Below, in pieces: positions 9,419-19,441 of a stretch of DNA of 39,113 nucleotides (its first letter is position 1; each line of letters starts with the position of its first letter). The notes under the pieces were generated by a model. It saw only the letters and a program-made list of their open reading frames with translations. It did not search any database and had not been told where the DNA came from. Source of the stretch: a virus; IMG/VR virus record IMGVR_UViG_3300027747_000669, positions 1-39,113 of that record; one strand, given 5' to 3'. The translations under genes were made by a program, and so were the position numbers.

Positions 9419-9443
9419 TTAGGTTTGCCTTTCGGTTAGTTGG

Positions 9444-9914
9444 TTAGAGTCCAGACTGTCTAATTACTTCGTCCAGTTCTTCCTTGCTGTTAGCAGACAT
9501 AAGGCGACGAAGGATGTCATCTGAAGAATCAGGGGTTAAACCCTGGTCAGTGGCATTATTCATCTTCTTATACGCTGCAGCTTGGGCTGGATCGACGACA
9601 GGCTGGTTGGAATCAGTGGCTGTAAAACCGAAAACGTCTCCGTTATCGTCTAGCCACTTAGACAAAGACTCCTCAGTTGGGTCTAAGTCCGATGGAATAA
9701 ATTTAGCAATCTTGCCATTTACTCCGCGAGATTCAAGGACGTCCTTAATGGCTCGTTCTCTCTGCGCTTTTGAAAGTCCCTCGAACTGAGCTTTAAGGTC
9801 AGCGAGTTCTTTTTCCTTTTGCTTATTTGCTTTACGCAACTGTTTGACGAGATCATTTGAAGTATCATTAGTAGTTACTTCGTCTTCGTCATCCTCGTAC
9901 TCGAAATTGGACAT
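9444..9914 (-). CDS. capsid scaffold protein
   Basis: A 156-aa acidic, helical protein immediately upstream of the capsid gene. I chose ATG 9914 (MSNFEYEDDEDEV) because GGGAGA lies at good distance, whereas the frame could open at 9953 without any ribosome site. Residues about 25-60 form a coiled coil (LRKANKQKEKELADLKAQ). The C-terminus has SSDDILRRLMSANSKEELDEV, a helical end typical of scaffolds that bind the capsid protein. Acidic start, coiled coil and position together support scaffolding. Confidence 0.8.
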   Translation of the reverse strand: MSNFEYEDDEDEVTTNDTSNDLVKQLRKANKQKEKELADLKAQFEGLSKAQRERAIKDVLESRGVNGKIAKFIPSDLDPTEESLSKWLDDNGDVFGFTATDSNQPVVDPAQAAAYKKMNNATDQGLTPDSSDDILRRLMSANSKEELDEVIRQSGL

Positions 9915-10004
9915 AGTCCATCTCCCATTCATATTAGTTAACGCAGACCTCATATAGTTCTGGGGATCACCTATATGGCTTCTGCTACCGGTGTTGTTGT
10001 CACT

Positions 10005-10028
10005 CCACTAGGCCGGTGGTTCTAGTGG
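10005..10028 (-). other. hairpin between internal-protein and scaffold genes
   Basis: CCACTAG (10005-10011) and CTAGTGG (10022-10028) form a 7-bp stem with a 10-base loop in the 124-bp gap between the stop at 10039 and the scaffold start at 9914. It lacks a T-run. It may be an RNA-processing or attenuation element raising scaffold and capsid expression relative to upstream genes. No promoter of clear consensus was found in the same gap. Confidence 0.45.
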
Positions 10029-10038
10029 CAGGCTTTAA

Positions 10039-11247
10039 TTAGTAGGAACCAGCTCCTGGCTGTCCTAACATATAGTTCGATATTGGGCGGTCACGGTTCA
10101 ATGAACCAACGCCTGATGAACCACTAAACTGTGCAGTCTCAAGAGATGTTAACTTCTTGCGCTTTGCTGCAGCATCTGCAGCTCCTGCTGTATTAAATAC
10201 TTCTGCTTCTGCTGTTCCCTGTGTATAAGGTGTCTGACCATAAATGTCAGCAAGTTGTGAGCCACGTGGAACCATCTCAGCTACATTTGTGTAACCTTGC
10301 TGAGCCTGAGCCTTAGTAATGCCTTGTCCTGCTAGAGATTCTGCAGTACCGCCGTTAGCCTGTAAGCCTTGGGCAAGGGCTGCGCCACCAATTTCAGCAG
10401 CACTTACCTTACGGTGAATTGTGCTAAGAGCATTCTGTGGATCAAGTGTGTAAGCAAGAATATCTGCATTGTTAATATCAGGATAGAATTGCTTAAATGC
10501 CTTAAGGACTTCTGGGTTTGTATTGAGTACACGCTGTTGCGCTGTAGCAATACGGTCTTCTAACTCAGATGCAGATACGTCATTAGCAAGTAACTTCTGG
10601 AATCCTGCTTGTGTTCCAATATCATCTTTAGAATAGTAAGATGCTGGCAATCCATAGTTACGCATAAGGTTCTGGTACTGGTCTTCCATTGCAACATATT
10701 GGGCTGGTGTCAAAGCACCAAGTCCTGCTTTAATGCGGTCAGCATTTGCAGCAAAGCGCTTCTGATACTCAGGTGTTTCTTGTAATTTTAGCGAGAACTC
10801 AGATGCTGGGGTTCCGCTAGTAAGTAGTCCTTTGATATTCTCTACAAGAGAACCAAGCCCATACTTACTAAATTCAGTTTTAAGAATGTTAAATGCGCTA
10901 ACGCGTTCATCTTGTTGTTGTTGCTTAAGAGCATCTATTGCTGATGTATCTGTAACTGTAGTTGGTTTAATTACTGTGGGTGAAGTTGATGTCTGATTTG
11001 TACCAGATGTTGCAGTACTTGTACCAGTTACAGTTTCTGTTGAAGCAAGTGTTGGACCTTGTGGTGCCGAAGGTGCTGGCTGTGCATTTGGATTATATGA
11101 AAGACCTGTTAATGGATTATATGATACAGAAGGTGTAGTTGCTGGCGCTGGAACAGCTGGAGCCTTTACTGCATTTGGGTTGTAAGAAAGCCCAGTAGTT
11201 GGGTTATATGAAACTGTACCATCATTTGATATAGGTGCTTTAGCCAT
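10039..11247 (-). CDS. internal virion-type protein with N-terminal YNP repeats
   Basis: A 402-aa protein with ATG at 11247. A 15-residue repeat occurs twice near the N-terminus (VSYNPTTGLSYNPNA at 12-26 and a near copy at 41-55), separated by Pro/Ala-rich linker. Residues 60-110 are Thr/Ser-rich low complexity. From about 110 to 330 the protein is helical and Gln/Ala/Leu-rich. The C-terminus ends NYMLGQPGAGSY. It is followed by scaffold and capsid and preceded by two large proteins of similar composition, so I infer a virion or ejection protein. No enzyme motif is visible. Confidence 0.65.
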   Translation of the reverse strand: MAKAPISNDGTVSYNPTTGLSYNPNAVKAPAVPAPATTPSVSYNPLTGLSYNPNAQPAPSAPQGPTLASTETVTGTSTATSGTNQTSTSPTVIKPTTVTDTSAIDALKQQQQDERVSAFNILKTEFSKYGLGSLVENIKGLLTSGTPASEFSLKLQETPEYQKRFAANADRIKAGLGALTPAQYVAMEDQYQNLMRNYGLPASYYSKDDIGTQAGFQKLLANDVSASELEDRIATAQQRVLNTNPEVLKAFKQFYPDINNADILAYTLDPQNALSTIHRKVSAAEIGGAALAQGLQANGGTAESLAGQGITKAQAQQGYTNVAEMVPRGSQLADIYGQTPYTQGTAEAEVFNTAGAADAAAKRKKLTSLETAQFSGSSGVGSLNRDRPISNYMLGQPGAGSY

Positions 11248-11249
11248 AG

Positions 11250-12443
11250 TTACCCCATAAATCCAAAGTCTTTAAGCACCTGTGTTGCTACATCAGCTGC
11301 TTCTGAACGTGCATTGTTTGTATACTGCCAACGGTTATCTTTGCGGAGCGCACGCTGGAACTCATATGTAGTCATAGTCTTATCACCAGATATTGCATTA
11401 CTTAGAGCAGGATCTGTTAAGTCAATAGCATTTGGATTAAGCTCAAGAGTCTGTGCCATAGCAGCCTTATATGGCTGATAGATAGTCGCTAAGTCAGTAC
11501 CAGTATTGAGTAAATCTTGGACTGCTTTAGGCTGTGAGATGGCTGCAATCTTACGGAAAGTTGATGCAATCTCGTCAACCTTTTCACCATTACGAACACG
11601 CTCTGCATATGATGCCGCATCTTCTGGAGTAAGCATAATGCCGTTTGCTTTTGCTGCATTCTGTACTGCTTGCAAAGCAGCAGTAGTTCCTGCTTCTTTA
11701 ATCTTAGAATAGTCTGGGCTTTTCTTAAGAAGGTCCGTAAGGAATTGCTGTTCATCAAGGCCACCAGTTTGAGTACTAGTTACCTTACCAGTCTTAGGGT
11801 CAGTCTTATATGTTGTATTAAGAGCATTCTTCTTTTGAGCATCAGATAACTGCTTCTGTAAAGAAGTGAGTTCTTTTTCAGTAGGTTCGCGGTTAAGAAT
11901 GCTTTGAGTCAACTGAGTAATATAATCTGTAGCCTTAGTAGGGTCCCAGATATTTACCTGTGAATAAGGGTTCTGCTTTTGTGATGCAGTTGTATCTAAA
12001 CCAACACCTTGCTTTTTGATATTAGCAATATATGTGTATGGATCTGTGCCATCTGCAGAGGCACCCTGAAGAACTGATAACCAAGCACTCTGTACTGAAC
12101 TTAAACTTTTGCTGCCTTTACCAAGAAGTCCAGCAGCAATAAGTGATGAACGAATCTTTGCATAACCATCTGCTTTAGATGATATAGCTTGTTGGTAGTA
12201 AGCTGTTAAATTTTCAGGCGTAACTATTGTGGTTGAATTATTAGTTTCCCCACCAGTTTGAGCACTTGTCCCAAAGGCGCTACCTTTTGTTTGATTGCCT
12301 TGAACATAAGAACCGGCAAGTTTTGCTGTAGCAATTTCATCAGTTGCTTTGAGAGAAGATACTTTTTTGGTAGACAAATCAGTGTAGGTGATAATTACAT
12401 CTGGACCTACCTGAGTTACTGACTTAACTACTTTGTCTGCCAT
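11250..12443 (-). CDS. internal virion-type protein
   Basis: A 397-aa protein with ATG at 12443, 1 bp after the stop of the 1472-aa gene. The first 35 residues form a small beta motif (VGPDVIITYTDLSTKKVSSL) similar to short phage surface modules. The remainder is helical, rich in Lys, Gln, Ala and Thr, with QSILNREPTEKELTSLQKQL at about 180-200. Together with its neighbours it forms a three-gene set typical of podovirus internal or ejection proteins. That role is inferred from position, size and helical nature. Confidence 0.65.
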   Translation of the reverse strand: MADKVVKSVTQVGPDVIITYTDLSTKKVSSLKATDEIATAKLAGSYVQGNQTKGSAFGTSAQTGGETNNSTTIVTPENLTAYYQQAISSKADGYAKIRSSLIAAGLLGKGSKSLSSVQSAWLSVLQGASADGTDPYTYIANIKKQGVGLDTTASQKQNPYSQVNIWDPTKATDYITQLTQSILNREPTEKELTSLQKQLSDAQKKNALNTTYKTDPKTGKVTSTQTGGLDEQQFLTDLLKKSPDYSKIKEAGTTAALQAVQNAAKANGIMLTPEDAASYAERVRNGEKVDEIASTFRKIAAISQPKAVQDLLNTGTDLATIYQPYKAAMAQTLELNPNAIDLTDPALSNAISGDKTMTTYEFQRALRKDNRWQYTNNARSEAADVATQVLKDFGFMG

Positions 12444-12444
12444 T

Positions 12445-15400
12445 TTATCCCAACTTCATAAATACGCTGTTAATTACTGTTGTCAATCGTGGCTCATCCA
12501 CAGATAGTTGAGTTAGGTATTCATTCCAACTATCTTTATTTTGCTGAACCATAAACCCTTGAAGGTTTAGTGCTTGGTATTGATTCATCTGTTGTTGATG
12601 ATCTTGGTACTTCTTTACCAAATCTCCAACAAGTTGTGATTGCTTATCTTTTGGATTCTGGTCACTACCAAGAATCTTTACAATTTGGTTATAAGCGGTT
12701 TGAGCATTTGTTGCAGCCCCGCCTGATGTGTAATCCTTGTACCAGATTGGGTAAAAGTTTTTCATCTGCTCGACAATTCCAGACCAACGAGTTCTTTCTT
12801 GCTGGCGTGAGAATGGGTCAATAGCAGTCTTCATAGTCTCAAGGTGTTGTTTAATTTCTTGAGACATTGCTTGGTCACCCTGAGCAATATAGAACTGCTT
12901 GAGAAGTTCTGCAGGTGTGCGCTCGCTTCTAAAGTGCATAGCCATCAATTCGTTATATACAGTACGTGATGACTGATCCTGAATACCATCTTGTGGTACT
13001 AGGAAGAATGCACCACTTGATGTACCATTTTTAATATCAAATAACTGATGGTTATTTTTAATAAAGTCAATAGTTGGCTGGATATAAGGAACCTTAGCTC
13101 CTGGTACATTTGAATAAGTCTTTGCTACTGTGTAAGAGATAGCAGTATCGCCGTGCTCATTTAAGAATGTCTGCAAGGCATCAGCAAAGTTACCCTTTGA
13201 CTTTACAAGTTTCCAAAACTCATCGCGGAATCCAGAATCTTCCTGTGAAATAGTTGGAGCAAGTGGTGATGTAAGGTTTAAGAATGTCTTGATTAACAAG
13301 ATTGAGCGAGCATTATTCTTAATACGATCTACAAATGCTTGACGCTCATACTCATTTGAATCAGGCCCTGGTACTTTTCCATTGTAGTATGCTGACGCTA
13401 GCGCTGAAGAGATAGCATTACCCATCTGTCGGTTAAGGTCAATGCCTCCACCTGGTAACCAAGATGATGCTGCTGATACAAAAGTCTTTGCCCAAGCTGC
13501 AGGGATAAGAGTATCTACAATACCTCTATCTACAGATATAGCACCAATACCTTTATCAACAATAGGCTTGGTTGCTGGGAAAAAGTTAGTAATGATATTT
13601 CCACCAACAGCCACAAATGGTGATACTCCAGGCATCTGCAATTCTGGTAGTACTGATTTCAAAGAAATCAATGAGCCTTTAGCAGTGATAGGCAAACCTG
13701 ATTGAATGTTAGCACCAAAGTAAGAAAGACCGCTTTGCAATCCTTCACCAAATGCGCCAACTACTGGAAGATACAGATAGCGATTTCCATTCTCATCTGA
13801 CTCAATAAAACCTGGGTCATTAAGAGACTGTTCTGCTAGTTGATAGAAACGGAATCCACGCGAGAATGCTGGGTTTAGAATACTTGTATCTTTAAGAGTA
13901 TTAAATGCACGCTTAAGAGCTTGTTCTTGAGCAAAGTAGAATGGCAAAAAGTTACGGGCTATCTGTGCAAACTGGCTACGAAGTGCCACGTTGTGAATCT
14001 GAGGTAACATTGAGTATACAGATTGTGTCTGTGCAATACGTAGAGCCTGATCTTCTGTAAGCCCTGCACCGATGCGAGGTGCTAATCGGGCTAAGGAATC
14101 TCCTACGTGAATGGTATAAAGAGTTTCACGAGATAGGTTATTAACAATAGGATCAATGAATTTCTTAAAGCCTATGTTAATTAACTTTTCAAATCCAGTA
14201 GTTCCTTCTACATATGACTGAAGGATAGGTCCTGAAACGCTACGTGGCATAGATTGCTGCTTTGACTTTGCAATCTCTGCAACAGTATTAAGGTCTGTGC
14301 TGCGGCCTTCTGCAATGTTGCGAGCAAAGTCTGTGTGAAACGTTCCATCTTTACCCATCAATATACCAAGTGTTGCATCAACACGGTCTGCTGCAAAGAC
14401 GTGTAAATCACCATTAGCTACTGAATCTCTCCAGCGAGTAATAGTTTTTATTTCTTCGTCATAACCTTTGAATTTGCCCTTAGTAGCATCAAGCATACGT
14501 GAGTATTCTCTATTGATAAGAGCATCTCTAAATTCTTGATAAGCCTTTGTTGTATAGAACTCTTCACCTATAATTGCTGGTGATAATGGTTCTCCTGATG
14601 CCTTAACTGCAGCACGCAACTTCTGGCTTACTTGAAGTGCATCACGCGAAATGTTACGTTGAGCAATATCCTTTGATGCTTTATTTAGTGTAGTTACATA
14701 GCGAGGCACAAAGTGTTTATCGGATGGTGAGTATGTTGTATATTCTGGCAAGTCTCTATATAGAGGACTATTCTTTTGAATTTGGAAATAATAATGAGCT
14801 GCCTGTGATGCTTGGTAAGCATTATTTACATCATAACCGTGTCCAGTAGATACAGCTTCTGCAAGAATGTGTGCATCATTTGCCATCATTAACTTTACAG
14901 CAACATCTATTTGATCAGCTGGAACCATTTTAGCTGCAAAGTTTAGACCAAGGCGTTTTGCTTCCTTAAATGCAGGAAAACCTTTTTCAAGTACATCTGC
15001 TGAAATACCATCACCAGCACCAAGGCTTACTAGTGCTGCCGAAATAATATGCTCATCCTCACCTTTAACAAGATTATATCCACTCTTGGCAACTGTTGTT
15101 GCAATCTTTGCCTTGAATGTATTGATTACACCATAACGGGCAAATGTAGGTATAAGTTCTGCTGATGCTACTCGAAGACCAAATCCTGCTGTAGCAAGTG
15201 CTAAAGGCTTAAAGATTTTATCTGTGTATTTTTTGGAAATAAAATCATCAGTTTTGCCTAGTACTTTAGAAAGCTGTCCAGATTCACGCATAGCAGCTTT
15301 AATAGTCATAAAGTCTGGAATATCAAACATATCTGTTGCTTGGTGTTCAAACAAAGCACCAACTTTGCGTGTACCATTTGCTACATATTCACCGATTGTA

Positions 15401-16863
15401 TTTCCGTCAGGATGCACACCATAAATCTGTGAACTTGCAAGTGGCTCACCTAATTTGCTTACTTCTTCCCAAGCTTTTGATACAATAGCATTATCAGCAG
15501 GGAGGCCAGCAGCAAGAAGTGTGTGATAAATTGCTTGATTCTTAATAGAACGAGCGAGCGCTTGGTCACCAACTGCTACTGATTCTGCATATTTGCCAGC
15601 CCACTCTTTGGCTGCGCTATCGCCCATACCAAATCGTGCAATTCTGTAGATTACAGTTGCTGCATCATTAGCATTCCAACGAAACTTTGTAGTTGAAAGT
15701 TCAAGAGTTTTAGGATCTATTGAGTAAGGCATATATCCAGAGAAAGTCTTGTAAATCTTTCCTGGTAGCGAGCCATCATTACGCAAATAATCAACTACCT
15801 GTGAGTCACCAAGTTTTGCTTTAAGTAAAGTACGTGTTGGAAGCATTGCTTGACCAGCAAGAGTTCCTTCTTGCTCACCAAAAAATAGACTTTCCTTTAA
15901 GAACTGGTGTACTTTTTCAGGTGTATCAATCTTTCCTAAGCGACCAGCTGCTGATGTTCCAAGTGCTGGGTACTTTTGAATAATTTCACCAGCAGTTGAT
16001 TTAGCAATATCATCAAGAGCTGCACGATAAGTGCGAGCAGTTGCATTAAATAAACCTGTGCCTTTGTATACAGCATCCATCTGTTCAGATGTAAGCGCAA
16101 CACCGGTACGTGCAGTTAAAAAATTTTTAATACCAGGAATGGTATTCATAATAGGGTAGCGAAGTTGAATCTCTGCTGCATCACCTAGTTTAAGGTATTT
16201 TCCACCACGCATTAGTTGACCAAAACGACCAACAATCATTATTGGATCTGCTGTGATATCAAATCCCAAGTCACCAATACCTGATGTAATTTTACCAATA
16301 CCAGAATTAGTATTCTTTAGTGCTTTAACTGCAGCTTGTGGTCCACCAAGACCATCTACTGCTGAAGCTAAGCCATTTGAAAAGTCACGTCCGGGTGATA
16401 CCTTATAATTTGGGTCTTCAGACTTAGCATATGAATCTTTGTAAAAGTTTCCCATTGTATAACGTAAAGTAGTTGCAGCTAAATCAGCACCAAGTGCTGC
16501 TCCAACTCCACCACCTAGTATTGCACCACCAATACCACCAGCTGTAATGCCAAGGGTAGCAACAAAGCCAGGTAAAAATCCGTGATCTGTATACACAGAG
16601 TGGACAAACTTATAATCTTTCTGCACTTCTTGTAGTGGCTTACCAAGCCATTCAAGTCCAGTAACTGCACCGTGTCCTAATTTAGACCAGAAACCCTGTG
16701 AGCCAGTAGTTGCAATATGGCTATTTACTGCATCACTAACTGCAACTGTTTTTGAAGTATGTGATACAAGCTGTGATACAGCGCTAGGGTCTTTTTGATT
16801 AGATACATCAAATGCCAGCGATGGGTTACGCGCTAGATCAGGCGTTATCCAGTTTGATGACAT
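12445..16863 (-). CDS. very large internal/ejection-type virion protein
   Basis: A 1472-aa protein, the largest gene in the genome, with ATG at 16863. Residues about 98-130 are a Gly-rich hydrophobic segment (GITAGGIGGAILGGGVGAAL) with GxxxG spacing, suited to membrane insertion. Most of the rest is helical and Ala/Lys/Gln-rich. There is a region near 970-1010 with aromatic residues (ARNFLPFYFAQEQALKRAF). Lying between portal-side genes and scaffold/capsid in a short-tailed phage, such proteins are usually packaged inside the capsid and ejected to form a DNA conduit. I see no clear lytic transglycosylase or polymerase motif. Confidence 0.75.
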   Translation of the reverse strand: MSSNWITPDLARNPSLAFDVSNQKDPSAVSQLVSHTSKTVAVSDAVNSHIATTGSQGFWSKLGHGAVTGLEWLGKPLQEVQKDYKFVHSVYTDHGFLPGFVATLGITAGGIGGAILGGGVGAALGADLAATTLRYTMGNFYKDSYAKSEDPNYKVSPGRDFSNGLASAVDGLGGPQAAVKALKNTNSGIGKITSGIGDLGFDITADPIMIVGRFGQLMRGGKYLKLGDAAEIQLRYPIMNTIPGIKNFLTARTGVALTSEQMDAVYKGTGLFNATARTYRAALDDIAKSTAGEIIQKYPALGTSAAGRLGKIDTPEKVHQFLKESLFFGEQEGTLAGQAMLPTRTLLKAKLGDSQVVDYLRNDGSLPGKIYKTFSGYMPYSIDPKTLELSTTKFRWNANDAATVIYRIARFGMGDSAAKEWAGKYAESVAVGDQALARSIKNQAIYHTLLAAGLPADNAIVSKAWEEVSKLGEPLASSQIYGVHPDGNTIGEYVANGTRKVGALFEHQATDMFDIPDFMTIKAAMRESGQLSKVLGKTDDFISKKYTDKIFKPLALATAGFGLRVASAELIPTFARYGVINTFKAKIATTVAKSGYNLVKGEDEHIISAALVSLGAGDGISADVLEKGFPAFKEAKRLGLNFAAKMVPADQIDVAVKLMMANDAHILAEAVSTGHGYDVNNAYQASQAAHYYFQIQKNSPLYRDLPEYTTYSPSDKHFVPRYVTTLNKASKDIAQRNISRDALQVSQKLRAAVKASGEPLSPAIIGEEFYTTKAYQEFRDALINREYSRMLDATKGKFKGYDEEIKTITRWRDSVANGDLHVFAADRVDATLGILMGKDGTFHTDFARNIAEGRSTDLNTVAEIAKSKQQSMPRSVSGPILQSYVEGTTGFEKLINIGFKKFIDPIVNNLSRETLYTIHVGDSLARLAPRIGAGLTEDQALRIAQTQSVYSMLPQIHNVALRSQFAQIARNFLPFYFAQEQALKRAFNTLKDTSILNPAFSRGFRFYQLAEQSLNDPGFIESDENGNRYLYLPVVGAFGEGLQSGLSYFGANIQSGLPITAKGSLISLKSVLPELQMPGVSPFVAVGGNIITNFFPATKPIVDKGIGAISVDRGIVDTLIPAAWAKTFVSAASSWLPGGGIDLNRQMGNAISSALASAYYNGKVPGPDSNEYERQAFVDRIKNNARSILLIKTFLNLTSPLAPTISQEDSGFRDEFWKLVKSKGNFADALQTFLNEHGDTAISYTVAKTYSNVPGAKVPYIQPTIDFIKNNHQLFDIKNGTSSGAFFLVPQDGIQDQSSRTVYNELMAMHFRSERTPAELLKQFYIAQGDQAMSQEIKQHLETMKTAIDPFSRQQERTRWSGIVEQMKNFYPIWYKDYTSGGAATNAQTAYNQIVKILGSDQNPKDKQSQLVGDLVKKYQDHQQQMNQYQALNLQGFMVQQNKDSWNEYLTQLSVDEPRLTTVINSVFMKLG

Positions 16864-17283
16864 TTAGAATCCTTGCTGAATACGTTGTGCCAAATACTGT
16901 AGGGATGGAGACGCATTTGGGTTTTGAGCCATTGTCTGAAACATATCGTAGGCGTTTTGATACTGGCCTGCAGTTGCATCTTGCATAGCAAGAACATTAG
17001 AACCGCCACCAGGACCTAGATCAATACCGTGAGTTACTGGTTCTTCTGGTCGTTGGGTCTGATCATATAGACCAGTTACTGGCATTGGTTTTGTTGGCAC
17101 CTGTGGTGCTTGTGAAAGCATTGGGTTCTTTGGTGCAGTCGCTAGTGGAGCACCTGATTTTGCTGCATTGTATGCAACTCCGTCACCGTAAGATTGTGAT
17201 TGATATGCAAGATCTGTACGTTTTGCATACTTACCAGGACCTGATACACCCTGCATAGGGTTGGTGCTGTCTTCAAGCGCCAT
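16864..17283 (-). CDS. small virion-region protein
   Basis: A 139-aa protein with ATG at 17283, overlapping the upstream gene by 11 bp and abutting the 1472-aa gene. It is Pro/Gln/Ala-rich and mostly disordered in its first 100 residues, with LGPGGGSNVL in the middle and a helical C-terminus (SPSLQYLAQRIQQGF). It has no enzyme motif. It may be a head-completion or internal protein partner, but this is inferred from position. Confidence 0.65.
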   Translation of the reverse strand: MALEDSTNPMQGVSGPGKYAKRTDLAYQSQSYGDGVAYNAAKSGAPLATAPKNPMLSQAPQVPTKPMPVTGLYDQTQRPEEPVTHGIDLGPGGGSNVLAMQDATAGQYQNAYDMFQTMAQNPNASPSLQYLAQRIQQGF

Positions 17284-17488
17284 CTGTATCCTCCTGAATA
17301 GTCTCTAAATCTGTAGCAAAGTCTTCCCAGACATTGTTTAATTCTGTTGTTCGGTTAGCATTATAGATAGACAATTCTAATAAGTCTTCTGCTGCTGCCG
17401 TAAATACCTGCATCATATTGTAAGTAATCTCTGCGCCGATTACTAAGAAATCAGCGAAGCGCACTGGACGGCGAACTTTGTTATCCAT
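17273..17488 (-). CDS. small helical protein
   Basis: A 71-aa protein. ATG 17488 (MDNKVRRPVRFADFLVIG) is preferred over an upstream GTG at 17497 because a GGGG ribosome-site-like run lies about eight bases before it. The N-terminus is basic, then a helical, mildly hydrophobic middle (ITYNMMQVFTAAAEDLLELS) and an acidic end. It overlaps the next gene by 11 bp. No family is recognised. Confidence 0.65.
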   Translation of the reverse strand: MDNKVRRPVRFADFLVIGAEITYNMMQVFTAAAEDLLELSIYNANRTTELNNVWEDFATDLETIQEDTDGA

Positions 17489-17515
17489 CCAGTACACCCC
17501 GCTATCTAAAGTTAT

Positions 17516-17656
17516 TTACTTCTTTACTGCTTTACCTGGCTTTGGTGCTCCTGCAAATGGCATCTTGACGTCGCCGCCTGTTACCTTTGCTCCTGCTCCT
17601 GCTGCGCCGTGAATTGGCTTAGCGAATGGTGCTGGTGCTTGTGATCCTTTGTTCAT
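17516..17656 (-). CDS. tiny Pro/Gly/Lys-rich protein
   Basis: A 46-aa frame starting MNKGSQAPAPFAKPIHGAAG and ending PGKAVKK. The ATG at 17656 has a strong AAGGGGG ribosome site five bases upstream, which is the main evidence that it is expressed. It is low-complexity and basic. It sits in the gap between portal and the next gene, which otherwise would be 178 bp of empty sequence. Function unknown. Confidence 0.7.
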   Translation of the reverse strand: MNKGSQAPAPFAKPIHGAAGAGAKVTGGDVKMPFAGAPKPGKAVKK

Positions 17657-17674
17657 ATTTCACCCCCTTAGAAG

Positions 17675-19432
17675 TTATGCTGCGCCGCCGATTGATGCGA
17701 GCAATGATGCGATATCTGGTTTGCCTTGAGGGGCTTGTGGACCGCCAGCAGCAGGGGCTGCACCGCCAGGTTGTTCCATACTTGGCTGCGAGGCAGAGGC
17801 GGGAGCCATACCTGCTACTGGAGGCTGAGGCTGCATCGCTGCTGTCTCAGGCTGTGCTTCTGGCGTAAACGCCTTTTCCACAACACTTTCAATACTCATA
17901 CCCTTTTGACGGCCTTTAATCATTTCCGCAAAGGAACCGAGAATCTTAGATGGGTCTTGACCTTGTGCAACCATCTGTGGGATTGCAAGGGCGGTCTGCC
18001 CAATAGCTGCACGAAGCGCATCGCGCATTTCTTCAACGTCAACCTTTTGTTCTTCTTGGCCGACGTTAATCTCAATAGGTAGTTCACGACGTACGTAGTC
18101 GCGTGAAACAAGTTTATCTGAACGCATCTGTAGCAAGGCTACTGTTGCATTGTTTGGATTCATACCAGACATAATGCCGTAACGGACATCTACTGTGTAA
18201 TCACCATTGATTGCCTTAGAAGGGCTGTACTTAAGTGTATAAGGTGTGCCGTCATCAACGCCACGAATCTCTTTAATCTTATTACCAAAGAGTTTCTCAT
18301 CAGTCTTAAAGCAAAGACCAACAAGTTCAACAAACATACGAGCAAAGTGTGACTGCGCTGCCTTGATTTGTGTATCAAAGCCAGCTTGTAGGGCTTGAAC
18401 ACCGCGACCTGTAACGATAGAAGCGTCTGAGTTACCGCCACGAGTCTCTGGGTAGCGAGCACCTGTACGTAGTTCACGCTCAAGGACCCCAGATTCACCA
18501 AATACACCGGCTGGTAGTTCTAGTGGAACACGACGAATACCCTGTGGGTTAGCAGAACGCATAATAGAATCTGGTCCAAGAGCAAGTTCTTGCACATCCT
18601 GTGGGATAGCAATAGGTGCTTGGATAGATTTCTCTGCTGCTTGGATCTGTAGGACTGCAAAGCGAGCACGAGCAAGCTGTACGCCTAGTACATCATCATA
18701 CTGACCGCGTGCTTCACCATCAATAGATGGGCGCATAGCCACACGGACCATACATTCACCGATTGGGTTAGGGATATTAGATAGAACTAAATCCTTACGT
18801 TCTGGTAAATAAATAAGATCTTGGTCTGCATCGTGGTAACGTACCATTGAAAGGTACGGTGAGCCTGGTGTATACGAGTTCTTGCTAATAATCTGGTCGT
18901 AGAACTCTGGATACATAGATGCCAAAGTCTGTGCATCCATACCCACAATCTGGGTAAGGGATAGACAGCGACCAAATCGGTCAATCTCCGGATAGGAGCC
19001 GAAAGGGTTAATCAATTTCATAATGGGGTTGTCATTCTCGTAATCGAGTTCAACGCGACCAATAAGCATTCCGTAAGTGTTGTACCAATCAGCACCGGTA
19101 TACATCTGTACGCCTAGTTCTGAACGGTCTACATAGAAGTTTGCAATACGAGCACGTAGGTCTGCTGCTTTACGGGCTGTATCAGAGACTGTATTAGATG
19201 CTGAACAGTTAAATGAAGGCAGCGGAGCCATTGACTCAGCAAGATCGCGTGCGGCAACGTCAATGATGTTAGCGATGAGAGGTTTTGGGTACTCATCAGA
19301 AAACATAGATGGGTATACCTTAGAGATATCCCCCTGACGTACCGAAAGGACGTCACGCATACGACCATCACGCGCTGCGTATTTGGTCTGTAGGCGAGAT
19401 ACCTTTGCGGTAACTTCACGAATTGTTAGCAC
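17675..19432 (-). CDS. portal protein
   Basis: A 585-aa protein, GTG start at 19432 with AAGG upstream. Portal-like features are an N-terminal helical region with SDEYPKPLIANIIDVAARDLAES, a middle beta-rich wing (RVELDYENDNPIMKLINPFG), and a long helical stem and crown region around residues 235-420, including GVQALQAGFDTQIKAAQ and ARMFVELVGLCFKT. The final 65 residues are Gln/Pro/Ala-rich and probably disordered. The portal would form the dodecameric DNA gate and terminase docking site. The terminase gene lies three genes upstream. No domain search was possible, so the call rests on architecture and position. Confidence 0.85.
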   Translation of the reverse strand: MLTIREVTAKVSRLQTKYAARDGRMRDVLSVRQGDISKVYPSMFSDEYPKPLIANIIDVAARDLAESMAPLPSFNCSASNTVSDTARKAADLRARIANFYVDRSELGVQMYTGADWYNTYGMLIGRVELDYENDNPIMKLINPFGSYPEIDRFGRCLSLTQIVGMDAQTLASMYPEFYDQIISKNSYTPGSPYLSMVRYHDADQDLIYLPERKDLVLSNIPNPIGECMVRVAMRPSIDGEARGQYDDVLGVQLARARFAVLQIQAAEKSIQAPIAIPQDVQELALGPDSIMRSANPQGIRRVPLELPAGVFGESGVLERELRTGARYPETRGGNSDASIVTGRGVQALQAGFDTQIKAAQSHFARMFVELVGLCFKTDEKLFGNKIKEIRGVDDGTPYTLKYSPSKAINGDYTVDVRYGIMSGMNPNNATVALLQMRSDKLVSRDYVRRELPIEINVGQEEQKVDVEEMRDALRAAIGQTALAIPQMVAQGQDPSKILGSFAEMIKGRQKGMSIESVVEKAFTPEAQPETAAMQPQPPVAGMAPASASQPSMEQPGGAAPAAGGPQAPQGKPDIASLLASIGGAA

Positions 19433-19441
19433 TAGTAATCC